Shown here piece by piece: positions 8,827 to 15,925 of a stretch of 33,984 nucleotides of DNA. A program made the position numbers and the translations under genes. How positions within the stretch are numbered: position 1 is the stretch's first letter; every line of letters starts with the position of its first letter. The notes below the pieces were generated by a model. The model saw only the letters and a program-made list of their open reading frames with translations. It searched no databases and was not told where the DNA came from. Source of the DNA: Verrucomicrobiia bacterium (GTDB lineage Bacteria > Verrucomicrobiota > Verrucomicrobiia > Limisphaerales > JAOAIM01); the NCBI GenBank assembly GCA_026414705.1, contig JAOAIM010000016.1, positions 1 through 33,984 on the forward strand. The letters run 5' to 3'.

Positions 8827-9675
8827 TTAAAGTTTCAAAATGGCATCCAGCGCGCGCCGCGTGTTGAAAATGAGCACCTCAGGGCAGTGTTTGTAAAACG
8901 GCACCGGGGGAATCATTTCCGCCGTCAGCCAACCGTCGTAGCCGATGTCGCGCAAGGCCGCCATCACCGCCGGCCAGTTCACGTCACCGGACAACAAGTC
9001 GCAAAACCCGTCCGCCGTGCCGACCGCCCGCCGGTAATCCTTGAAATGCACGCGCCGCACGCGCCGACCCAAAATGCGGATCCAATGCTCGGGATAGCCC
9101 GTTGCCAGCGCGTTGCCGATGTCCAGATACGCGGCGACGCGTTCGCTGCCGAAGCTGTCAATGAACGCGCGCATCTCCAGCGGGCTGAGCAGGAATTTGT
9201 TCCAAACGTTCTCGATGCACAGCGTGACGCCCGTGCGCTCGGCCAGCGGCAGGGCGGCCCGAACAAACGCCTGCGCCCGCTCCCACGCCACATCGTAGGG
9301 CACGACCTCGCAACCCGGAATGAAATCCACCCCCACTGCGCCGGGCACTACAAGAACCGCGTCCAGACCCAGCGCCGACGCGCACTCGATTTGTTGGCGA
9401 AGGATTTGTGCCGCGCGCTGGCGCATGGCGGCATCGGCACTGACGGGATTGGTGCTCCAGTAAAGTCCCGTGGCCAGGCCGCTCAACGCCACGCCTTGGC
9501 GTTCGGCCAGCGCCCGCACCGCGCGCAAATCGTCCGCCGCGCTCCGCAGGTTCACCGGCCCGTCCTCGCTCAGGTCCACCTCAAAACCGTCGAATCCCGC
9601 CTCACGCGCCAACTGCAGCTTTTGCTCCAGCGACCAGTTGCCGGGAAACGACCAGATGCTGATGGATGTTTTCAT
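8827..9675 (-). CDS. Sugar phosphate isomerase/epimerase (TIM barrel)
   Basis: 282-residue AP-endonuclease-2-like (xylose isomerase-like) TIM barrel. Seen: SISIWSFPG, GFDGFEVDL on the second strand, CIENVWNKFLLS with a metal-ligand Glu, YLDIGNAL with Asp, VHFKDYR with His, and GWLTAEM with the final Glu. These are the usual divalent-metal ligands of the family. I chose the ATG at 9675; a GTG two codons upstream is also possible. No signal peptide is present, so it is probably cytoplasmic. It lies 54 nt downstream of the DUF5615 toxin gene on the same strand. The substrate (a keto-sugar or inosose type) cannot be assigned. Confidence 0.85.
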   Translation of the reverse strand: MKTSISIWSFPGNWSLEQKLQLAREAGFDGFEVDLSEDGPVNLRSAADDLRAVRALAERQGVALSGLATGLYWSTNPVSADAAMRQRAAQILRQQIECASALGLDAVLVVPGAVGVDFIPGCEVVPYDVAWERAQAFVRAALPLAERTGVTLCIENVWNKFLLSPLEMRAFIDSFGSERVAAYLDIGNALATGYPEHWIRILGRRVRRVHFKDYRRAVGTADGFCDLLSGDVNWPAVMAALRDIGYDGWLTAEMIPPVPFYKHCPEVLIFNTRRALDAILKL

Positions 9676-9729
9676 GGGCACAAAAAGTTCAGTCCAGAGT
9701 TGGCGGCGTTCTCTCTGTAAACCCGATCA

Positions 9730-10086
9730 TTACATCAAGCGCCTGAAACGGTGACGACCCGGTTCTACGACCACAAACGCGCTCAACAATTGCTCCTCAC
9801 TATAACGGTGCAGGACCTGTTCGAGCTCCGCGTGAACGGCGTCGGCCGTCCAGGGCGTCATCCGGAGATAAAGGACGCCGGATTTGATTTCTCCAAGAAA
9901 GGTCAACCCGCCGAAATCACAACCTCGGGTCACGAGAACCCGGCCTTGCGCCTTTGCTTTCGCCAGCAGCGCGGCGTCCGTTGCCCCGGACAAACCCAAA
10001 CTGCCCGCCGTTTGCACGTCATGGCCCAATCGCTCCAAATGCCGCGCTGTAACCGCATACACGTCCTGGTCGAGCAGGAACCTCAC
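9730..10086 (-). CDS. DUF5615 PIN-like toxin (putative RNase)
   Basis: 118-residue protein of the DUF5615 PIN-like family, the toxin partner of DUF433 antitoxins (VapBC45-like). Seen: MRFLLDQDV at the N-terminus, GLSGATDAALLAKAKAQGRV, and LVTRGCDFGGL. Family members usually carry T-x-D-x-DF at the last site. Here the first of these Asp positions is Gly (G55), leaving D57, so activity is uncertain. It starts with GTG, overlapping the antitoxin stop by 4 nt (GTGA), which indicates translational coupling. An RNA target is inferred from the PIN fold only. Confidence 0.85.
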   Translation of the reverse strand: MRFLLDQDVYAVTARHLERLGHDVQTAGSLGLSGATDAALLAKAKAQGRVLVTRGCDFGGLTFLGEIKSGVLYLRMTPWTADAVHAELEQVLHRYSEEQLLSAFVVVEPGRHRFRRLM

Positions 10087-10307
10087 GACGTGCTGATGTG
10101 AAGGTCTTCAGCAGCAATTACCTCTCGCGCATATTGAATGCACGCGCGGATGTCTTCCGGCGTCAGGTCCGGATAGTAATCGCGAATGATGGCATCGAAC
10201 GAAAGGCCCTGCTCAATCAACTCCAGCACGGCTTGCACCGGAATGCGCGTCCCGGCAACGCAGGGTTTGCCGAAATGAATCTGCGGGTTGACCACGATCC
10301 GGTTCAT
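10083..10307 (-). CDS. DUF433 antitoxin
   Basis: 74-residue DUF433 protein. It shows the family core HFGKPCVAGTRIPVQAVLE, then LIEQGLSFDAIIRDYYP and LTPEDIRACIQYA, a winged-helix-like DNA-binding fold. It is the upstream member of an overlapping pair with the DUF5615 toxin, the standard order in type II toxin-antitoxin modules. It probably represses its own promoter and neutralises the toxin; that is family knowledge, not visible here. A weak promoter-like pair of boxes lies directly upstream. Confidence 0.87.
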   Translation of the reverse strand: MNRIVVNPQIHFGKPCVAGTRIPVQAVLELIEQGLSFDAIIRDYYPDLTPEDIRACIQYAREVIAAEDLHISTS

Positions 10308-10316
10308 CGTGCCGAC

Positions 10317-10344
10317 AGCATAATGCCGGGAAGTGGCAAAGCAA
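10317..10344 (-). promoter_or_regulatory. Possible sigma70-type promoter of the toxin-antitoxin pair
   Basis: On the minus strand, TTGCTT (10344-10339) and TATGCT (10322-10317) are separated by 16 nt. The match to consensus is partial (3/6 and 4/6). A start about 7 nt downstream would give an almost leaderless DUF433 message. Confidence 0.3.
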
Positions 10345-10390
10345 GCGATGCCCGACCCAAGGGCTTTTCCTCCAGCAAAACACCAACCGT

Positions 10391-10453
10391 TTACGCGCGA
10401 GATGGGCTAAACATCAGGGCAGGCGGCAATTGCGCATCCACCAGGAAGGTCAC
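10391..10453 (-). pseudogene. N-terminal remnant of a second DUF5615 toxin
   Basis: A GTG-initiated 20-residue frame reads VTFLVDAQLPPALMFSPSRA and then stops with TAA. The first part, TFLVDAQLPPAL, is the characteristic N-terminus of DUF5615 PIN-like toxins (MxFLVDAQLPP). After it the similarity ends abruptly, so this looks like a truncated gene. Its GTG overlaps an upstream in-frame TGA as GTGA, exactly as in the intact pair a few hundred bases away on the same strand. Confidence 0.65.
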
Positions 10454-10521
10454 GACGGTTGCAAAACAGCATGATCCATCTGACTTGCGGCACAGGCCAG
10501 TGCGGCTTTGAGGCTGGCGGC
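10450..10521 (-). pseudogene. Possible C-terminal remnant of a DUF433 antitoxin
   Basis: Directly after the aminotransferase stop and in the same frame, 23 codons read AASLKAALACAASQMDHAV and then LQPS, ending in a TGA that overlaps the GTG of the DUF5615 remnant. The LKAALACAA part resembles the last helix of DUF433 proteins (compare IRACIQYA in the intact copy). The assignment rests on this short likeness and on the conserved GTGA junction. Confidence 0.4.
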
Positions 10522-11610
10522 TCACAACTCCTTCATCGCCTCGTCCATCGCGGCAAAGAGCCGGCTCATCGTTTCGGGGGTCTCGTCGCCCATGTTCGAG
10601 ATGCGGAACGTCGTGCCCTTGATCTTGCCGTAGCCGCCATCAATCAAAAACCCGCGGTCCTTCACCAGCTTCTGAAGCTTCGGCACGTCCACGACCCGCC
10701 CGCCGGGTTTGGCCCCGTTGTTGATGCAGGTCAGCGTGAGCGATTCAAAGCCCGGTTCGGGGAAGAGCGTGAAGCCGTGTTTGGCGGCCCAGTCGCGTGT
10801 CATCTGGTTGGTGCGCCGGTGCCGCGCGTAACGGTTCTCCAGGCCTTCGGCGAACATCTCGTCGAGCTTGTCGCTGAGCGCGAACACGTGCGCGATGCTC
10901 GGCGTGCTGGGCGTCATGTTCTGCTCGGCGTTTTTCTGGAACTCGACGAAGTCGAAGTAATAGCCGCGGTCGGGCGCGGCGGCGGCTTTGGCCAGTGCGG
11001 CCTGCGAGCAAACGAACACCGTCAGCCCCGGCGGCAATGCAAAGGCCTTTTGCGAGCCTGCGAGCATCACGTCAATGCCCAGCGCGTCAAACGCCAGCGG
11101 CACCGCTGTCATCGAGGACACCGTGTCCACGATGAACATCACGTCCGGGTATTTGCGTTTGAGCGCGGCGACCTCTTCGAGCGGGCTCATCACGCCGGTG
11201 CTGGTTTCGTTGTGAATGAAGGTGATCGCGTCGAACTGGCCGGTGGCCAGCTTGCGGTCAATCGCCTCGGCGCGGATCGGCGAGCCCCACGGCACCTGCA
11301 ACGGCTCGGCCTCCTTGCCGCAGCGCTTGGAAACGTCGAACCACTTGTCTGAAAACGCCCCGCACATGCAGTTGAGCACTTTTTTGCGCACCAGGTTGCG
11401 AATCGCCCCCTCCATCACGCCCCAGGCGCTGGAGGTGGACAAAAACACCCGTTGCCGCGTGCCGAGCAGTTGCTGCAACTGCGGCTGGACCTTCGCGTAA
11501 AGGTCTTTGAACCCCTGACCGCGATGCCCAATCATCGGCGTGCAAAACGCCCGAAACGTGCGCTCGCTGACCTCGACCGGTCCCGGAATGTGCAATTTCA
11601 CGTGTCCCAT
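10522..11610 (-). CDS. Class V aminotransferase (alanine-glyoxylate/phosphoserine type)
   Basis: 362-residue PLP-dependent enzyme of fold type I, class V. Seen: the N-terminal IPGPVEVSERT and GHRGQGFKDLY of the alanine-glyoxylate/serine-pyruvate group, FIHNETSTGV, FIVDTVSSM with the PLP-contacting Asp, MLAGSQKAF with the Schiff-base lysine K188, and a C-terminal FRISNMGDET. It probably moves an amino group between a small amino acid (Ala, Ser or phosphoserine) and an oxo-acid. It could serve as the serine-pathway aminotransferase, but the exact substrate is not readable. The ATG at 11610 is the only start that keeps the complete N-terminal motif. Confidence 0.9.
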   Translation of the reverse strand: MGHVKLHIPGPVEVSERTFRAFCTPMIGHRGQGFKDLYAKVQPQLQQLLGTRQRVFLSTSSAWGVMEGAIRNLVRKKVLNCMCGAFSDKWFDVSKRCGKEAEPLQVPWGSPIRAEAIDRKLATGQFDAITFIHNETSTGVMSPLEEVAALKRKYPDVMFIVDTVSSMTAVPLAFDALGIDVMLAGSQKAFALPPGLTVFVCSQAALAKAAAAPDRGYYFDFVEFQKNAEQNMTPSTPSIAHVFALSDKLDEMFAEGLENRYARHRRTNQMTRDWAAKHGFTLFPEPGFESLTLTCINNGAKPGGRVVDVPKLQKLVKDRGFLIDGGYGKIKGTTFRISNMGDETPETMSRLFAAMDEAMKEL

Positions 11611-11669
11611 ACCTCGGCCCGAACGTTTTCAAAACCCGCCCACATCGGCAAGGTGAAACGCGCGCCGAC

Positions 11670-12965
11670 TCAGCCGTCCAACCGACCGTAACGCCGGATT
11701 TCCGGCCAGATCAACGCCACCGCCGCCACGACCAGAATCGTTCCCACCCCGCCGGACACCACCGAGATGATCGCACCGGTCACCAGCGGATTGGCCAGAG
11801 CCGGCCCGAACAGATGCGCCACCACGCCCGCGCGAAACCCGCCCAGCTCGTTGGACGTGCCGATGAACAGGCTGTTGACCGCCGACACGCGCCCGCGCTT
11901 CTCATCCGGGGAAAGCAACTGCACCAGCGTGTGGCGGATCACCACGCTGACGTTGTCCACCGCGCCGCACACGAACAACATGGCAAACGAGAGCCAGAAC
12001 CATTTTGAAACCCCGAACACGATCGTCGCCACCCCAAACGCCGTCACCGCCCAGAGCAACGCCCGCCCGGCCCGTTCCAGCGGCGGCCGATGCGCCAGAA
12101 TCAGCGCGCACACCACCGCCCCGGCCGGCATCGCCGCCTGCAGCAACCCCAGCCCGCCCGGCCCGGCCTGCAAAATGTCCCGCGCATACACCGGCAGCAG
12201 CGCCGTCGCCCCGCCCAGCAACACCGCGAACATGTCCAGCGTGATCGTGCCGAAGATGATCCGGTTCTGGAACACGAACTTGAACCCCGCCAGCAGGCTG
12301 CCGAGGGTCATCGGCTCGCGCCGCGTCACGGTGTGCCGGCTGCGGATGAGCGCGACCATCACGAAGCAAAACAGCGCTGCTGCCACGTTGAACGCATACA
12401 CCGGCACGGCGCTGTGCGTGAGCGCGATCAACGCCCCGCCCGCCGCCGGCCCGGCCACCGAGGAAAGATGAAACGCGCCGCTGTTCCACGTCACCGCCCG
12501 CGAGAACAACGCTCGCGGCACCAGATACGGCAAAAACGCCGCGCTGGCCGGCCACAGGAAGGTGCGCGCCGCCCCGGCCACAAACAGGCACGCGTAAGTC
12601 CAGCCCACCGGCGCATGCAGCGCCGAGATCAACGTCAGCCCCAGACTCGCCGCCGCGATCACGGCGATCATCGCCAGAATCACGCGCTTGCGTTCGAAGT
12701 TGTCCGCCACGTGCCCGGCCGGCAGTGTGCCCAGAATCATCGGCACCATCTGCGTCAGGCCCACCAGACCCAGGTTGAGCGCCGAACCGGTGCGTTCATA
12801 AAGCTCCCAGCCCACCGCCACCACGAGCATTTGCTGGCCAAACGAGGCAACCAACCGGCCCACCAGATACAGCGTGAAATCTCGAATCCGAAGCACCGCG
12901 TAGGGATCGGGCGCACGATCGGCAGCCGCGCGCGCCAACGGGGACGGCAATTCCTCTTGATCCAT
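11670..12965 (-). CDS. MFS transporter, EntS-like (MFS_3) exporter
   Basis: 431 residues with about twelve hydrophobic segments. The start chosen is the ATG at 12965 (MDQEELPSPLARA...); the frame continues upstream without a plausible start context. Seen: FTLYLVGRLVASFGQQML (helix 1), the loop 2-3 motif GHVADNFERKRVI typical of major facilitator proteins, and a second half with SPDEKRGRVSAVNSLFIGTSNELGG, characteristic of the MFS_3/enterobactin-exporter group. It is likely a proton-driven exporter of a small molecule; the substrate is unknown. It is divergent from the small membrane protein gene at 13097. Confidence 0.87.
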   Translation of the reverse strand: MDQEELPSPLARAAADRAPDPYAVLRIRDFTLYLVGRLVASFGQQMLVVAVGWELYERTGSALNLGLVGLTQMVPMILGTLPAGHVADNFERKRVILAMIAVIAAASLGLTLISALHAPVGWTYACLFVAGAARTFLWPASAAFLPYLVPRALFSRAVTWNSGAFHLSSVAGPAAGGALIALTHSAVPVYAFNVAAALFCFVMVALIRSRHTVTRREPMTLGSLLAGFKFVFQNRIIFGTITLDMFAVLLGGATALLPVYARDILQAGPGGLGLLQAAMPAGAVVCALILAHRPPLERAGRALLWAVTAFGVATIVFGVSKWFWLSFAMLFVCGAVDNVSVVIRHTLVQLLSPDEKRGRVSAVNSLFIGTSNELGGFRAGVVAHLFGPALANPLVTGAIISVVSGGVGTILVVAAVALIWPEIRRYGRLDG

Positions 12966-13096
12966 ACGCCGCGCCGAAGGTAGCGGGAAATTCCTGAAGG
13001 TCGAGCCGCCACGCGATCCCAGCAGCGTGGGCCGAACGGTAGGCGGACCGCATTTCCCCATTGTGACCGACGCCGCGCGAAAATACGCTCTGGCGC

Positions 13097-13315
13097 ATGG
13101 CAAATGACCCCGTTGCCGCGCCGCGCCGGTATCGCTGGCCCTGGTTTGTCTGGGGCGCGTTCCTGCTCGGTTGCGTCCTGGCCTACTTCTGGATGCGCGC
13201 CGAGGTCAACCGCATCCGCCAGTTGCGCCAGCCGCAGCCCACCAACGTTGCGCCGCCCCCTCCAACTTCCCAACTGCCGGGCGCGGGGCCTGATTTTGCG
13301 AATAAATGGGATTGA
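13097..13315 (+). CDS. Small single-pass membrane protein, unknown
   Basis: 72 residues: a short basic N-terminus, one hydrophobic segment (about residues 14-33, WPWFVWGAFLLGCVLAYFWM), a charged RAEVNRIRQLR stretch, and a Pro-rich tail ending GPDFANKWD. No family is recognised. It starts 131 nt from the divergent MFS gene and ends 31 nt before lysR on the same strand, so the two may be co-transcribed. The membrane segment and the downstream spacing support a real gene, but its short length leaves doubt. Confidence 0.55.
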   Translation: MANDPVAAPRRYRWPWFVWGAFLLGCVLAYFWMRAEVNRIRQLRQPQPTNVAPPPPTSQLPGAGPDFANKWD

Positions 13316-13346
13316 CGCCGGCGGCCTGCTCGAATTCAATGCCCTT

Positions 13347-14231
13347 ATGCAAATCGAAAGCCTCAAGGTCTTCTGCGATCTGGCCGAAACGGAGAGTTTC
13401 ACCAAGGCCGCTCAGATCAACGGCGTCACGCAATCGGCCGTGAGCCAGCAAATCAGCTCGATGGAGCGCAACTTCAAGGCGCTGCTGATCGAGCGCAGTC
13501 GCAAAAAGTTCCGCCTCACGCGCGAGGGGCAGGTGCTCTACGACTACAGCAAGCGCATCATCCAGACCTACGACGAGCTCCTGAGCAAGCTCCAGGAGAT
13601 CAAGGAGATCGTTTCGGGCACGATCCGCGTCGCCACCGTTTACAGCATCGGACTGCATGACCTCCCGCCGTATTTGAAACGTTACATGAAGGAATACCCC
13701 ACCGTGCGGTTGCATGTGGAGTATCGGCGCGCCAACCAGGTTTACGAGGAAGTGCTCGGCAACGTGGCCGACCTGGGCCTGGTCGCGTTCCCGCATCGCG
13801 AGCCGAAGCTCGAAATCGTGCCCTTGCGCAAAGACCCCATGGTCCTCATTTGCCATCCCCAACATCCCTTCGCCCGCCAGAAGTCCATTCGCATCAAAAA
13901 CATCGCCGGTCAGAAATTCGTTGCGTTCGAGCCGGACATCCCCACCCGCAAGGCGCTCGACAAGCTCTTCCGCGAACACGGCGTGAGCGTGAACATCGTC
14001 ATGGAGTTCGACAACATCGAGACGGTCAAACGCGCCGTGGAAATTGACGCCGGCATTTCGATCGTGCCCGCCGCCACCGTGCAGCAGGAGGTCGAAAAAC
14101 AAACCCTCGCGGCCGTGCCCCTGGAAGACGGGGATTTCGCGCGCCCCATCGCCGCCATCTACAAGAAAAACAAGGTGCTCTCGCCGGCGATGAAACAACT
14201 GCTGGCCCTGCTCAAGGAAGACCTCAAGTAA
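13347..14231 (+). CDS. LysR-family transcriptional regulator
   Basis: 294 residues. The N-terminal winged helix-turn-helix is clear (MQIESLKVFCDLAETESFTK, AAQINGVTQSAVSQQISSME, LLIERSRKKFRLTREGQVL). From about residue 90 a periplasmic-binding-like effector domain follows (GTIRVATVYSIGLHDLPPYL, GLVAFP, MVLICHPQHPFA, ETVKRAVEIDAGISIVP). The layout is closest to the CysB/CysL/CbbR branch. I chose the ATG at 13347 because it begins exactly at the conserved N-terminus. The effector and target are unknown; the small membrane protein and the MFS exporter next door are candidate targets. Its 3' end overlaps the convergent coaB by 8 nt. Confidence 0.92.
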   Translation: MQIESLKVFCDLAETESFTKAAQINGVTQSAVSQQISSMERNFKALLIERSRKKFRLTREGQVLYDYSKRIIQTYDELLSKLQEIKEIVSGTIRVATVYSIGLHDLPPYLKRYMKEYPTVRLHVEYRRANQVYEEVLGNVADLGLVAFPHREPKLEIVPLRKDPMVLICHPQHPFARQKSIRIKNIAGQKFVAFEPDIPTRKALDKLFREHGVSVNIVMEFDNIETVKRAVEIDAGISIVPAATVQQEVEKQTLAAVPLEDGDFARPIAAIYKKNKVLSPAMKQLLALLKEDLK

Positions 14232-14898
14232 CCCCGCCCGCCGAACCGCGCACTTCGAGCAAGCCGGCCAGCACCTCCAACAGCGCGCCAGCCTCCGGCA
14301 GGTGCACCGGGCCGACGTTCGGGCGCACCAGGCCGAAACCTTCTCCATACGCCGGCCCGTTGACCACGCACGCATCGGTGCGACACTCCGCCACCTGGTG
14401 CGCGGCCGCCGCCAGCGCCGACGCGCGGTCACCGTCCACCTCGTATTTCCAGCCCACGAGCAACGCGCCCGGAAACCAGGTGCGAAGTCGCGCGAGCAGC
14501 TTCGGCGTCGGCATCAGCTCCGCCAGCAGCGCCCCTTCGCGCGTCGGAATCTTGCCCGCACGCACCTCGATCAATTCCCCCGAAGCCTTGCGCTGCCAGA
14601 TTTTTCCAAACTTGAAATCGCTCACCGCTGCGGCGTGAAACACGGCGTCCACCGACTCGCCGGCCAGCGCGGCCAGCTTCACGCCCAGGTCCTCGGTCGT
14701 GCTGAACGTTTGAAGGGCGACCCCGGCGCACGGCATGGCCTGTGAAGACGCTTCTCCGCGCAGCAGGGTCACCCGATGCCCCCGTGCTGCCAGAACCCCG
14801 GCCAGCATCGTCCCCAACCGCCCGGTGGAAAAGTTCGTCAGCCGGCGGACGGCGTCCATCGGCTCAAACGTCGGCCCGGCGGTGACAACGCAATGCAT
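14224..14898 (-). CDS. coaB: Stand-alone phosphopantothenate-cysteine ligase (CoaB)
   Basis: 224 residues covering only the CoaB (DFP C-terminal) part of the usual CoaBC fusion, which joins cysteine to 4'-phosphopantothenate in coenzyme A synthesis. Seen: VTAGPTFEPMDAVRRLTNFS and TGRLGTMLA, the nucleotide-binding glycine and Asn region, then FHAAAVSDFKF, AGKIPTREG, LMPTPKLL and LVGWKYE. The CoaC decarboxylase half, with its flavin-binding His, is absent and should lie elsewhere in the genome. It lies 67 nt downstream of the hydrolase gene on the same strand, and its stop codon overlaps the end of lysR. Confidence 0.87.
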   Translation of the reverse strand: MHCVVTAGPTFEPMDAVRRLTNFSTGRLGTMLAGVLAARGHRVTLLRGEASSQAMPCAGVALQTFSTTEDLGVKLAALAGESVDAVFHAAAVSDFKFGKIWQRKASGELIEVRAGKIPTREGALLAELMPTPKLLARLRTWFPGALLVGWKYEVDGDRASALAAAAHQVAECRTDACVVNGPAYGEGFGLVRPNVGPVHLPEAGALLEVLAGLLEVRGSAGGVT

Positions 14899-14965
14899 TC
14901 AGCCCAGAGGTTGAAACGCCGATGCTTCCGAAAGCAAGCGCCCTCCGGAGCGACCGGCGACGGAA

Positions 14966-15832
14966 TCAACGCGGCGGCTTTGCCGACCCTTCCTCGACCA
15001 GCCGGAGAAATTCCTCGATGGCCGCGCCAAAGGCTGCCTGTTCCCACACCGGCGCGTTGTGACCGCCGCGCAACTCTCGAAACAGCTTCGGCCCGCGCGC
15101 CGCCGCGAAGTTCCGCTCGCCGTGATGAAACGCCACCAGTTCGTCTTCACGGCTGTGCAGCACCAGCACGGGCACGCTCACACGGCCCAGCTTCTGGCGG
15201 GTGTCGTAGCGGATGGTGTTGATCCAGCGCACCGGCAACCACGGAAACAACTCCGCCCCAACCTCCGCGATGCTCGTGAACGTCCCCTGCAGGACAATCC
15301 CGCCCACGCGCTCCCGCAGCGCCAGCTCCGCCGCCACCGCGCCGCCCAGCGCCTCGCCGTACGGCAAGATGCACCCGGCTTCGTATCCCCCCTGCCGCAA
15401 CCAGTCATGCGCCGCCTGCGCATCCTGATACGTGCCCTCCTCGCTCGGACGCCCCCCGCTCCGACCGTAGCCTCGGTAATCAAAAACGAACACACTCGCG
15501 CCCGTCCGTAGCAGCGCGTCGCACAACTCCAACCGATGGCTGATGTTGCCGCCGTTGCCGTGACAGATCAAAAAGGCAAAACGCGCCCGCTCCGACCCCG
15601 CCTCGGCGGGGAAAAACCAGCCGTGCAACGCCACGCCGTCGCTCGCGCGAAACTGCGCCTCCTCGTACGGCCGCCCCAGCACGTCGGGTGTCGCCTCCAA
15701 CGTGCGAGTGGGATGATAGACCTGGCTGTGCTCAAACCAGCGCAACATGAGCCAGACCAGAATCAGCGCCGCCGCCAGGCGCAGTGCCAGCCGTCCGCGC
15801 CCCGCGCCGCGTTGTGAAGTGCCGTTGGCCAC
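14966..15832 (-). CDS. Membrane-anchored alpha/beta hydrolase with Ala at the nucleophile position
   Basis: 288 residues of the BEM46/ABHD13-like group. An N-terminal hydrophobic segment (about residues 15-31) probably anchors it with the catalytic domain outside. Seen: ICHGNGGNISHR (oxyanion-hole region), VFDYRGYGRSGG, the nucleophile elbow YGEALGG, LHSREDELV (acid D230) and GGHNAPV (base H258). The elbow normally reads GxSxG. Here residue 161 is Ala, codon GCG at 15352-15350, one base from TCG. Asp and His are kept. It is either a non-catalytic hydrolase or a sequence error. It lies 93 nt after the aldo/keto reductase gene. Confidence 0.85.
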   Translation of the reverse strand: MANGTSQRGAGRGRLALRLAAALILVWLMLRWFEHSQVYHPTRTLEATPDVLGRPYEEAQFRASDGVALHGWFFPAEAGSERARFAFLICHGNGGNISHRLELCDALLRTGASVFVFDYRGYGRSGGRPSEEGTYQDAQAAHDWLRQGGYEAGCILPYGEALGGAVAAELALRERVGGIVLQGTFTSIAEVGAELFPWLPVRWINTIRYDTRQKLGRVSVPVLVLHSREDELVAFHHGERNFAAARGPKLFRELRGGHNAPVWEQAAFGAAIEEFLRLVEEGSAKPPR

Positions 15833-15925
15833 TCTGCAAACCAGGAGCTGCCCTTGGGCCGCGTGCCGCGCAGCGTTCGCTTCGGGCCGCGGGCGCGCGC
15901 CGCGGTCTCCGACCCGATGCCCGGC

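Noticed and set aside
8209-9720. A 503-codon plus-strand frame across infA and the sugar isomerase
   Set aside because: It would lie antisense to two clearly conserved genes, and its translation is Arg/His-rich without any domain.
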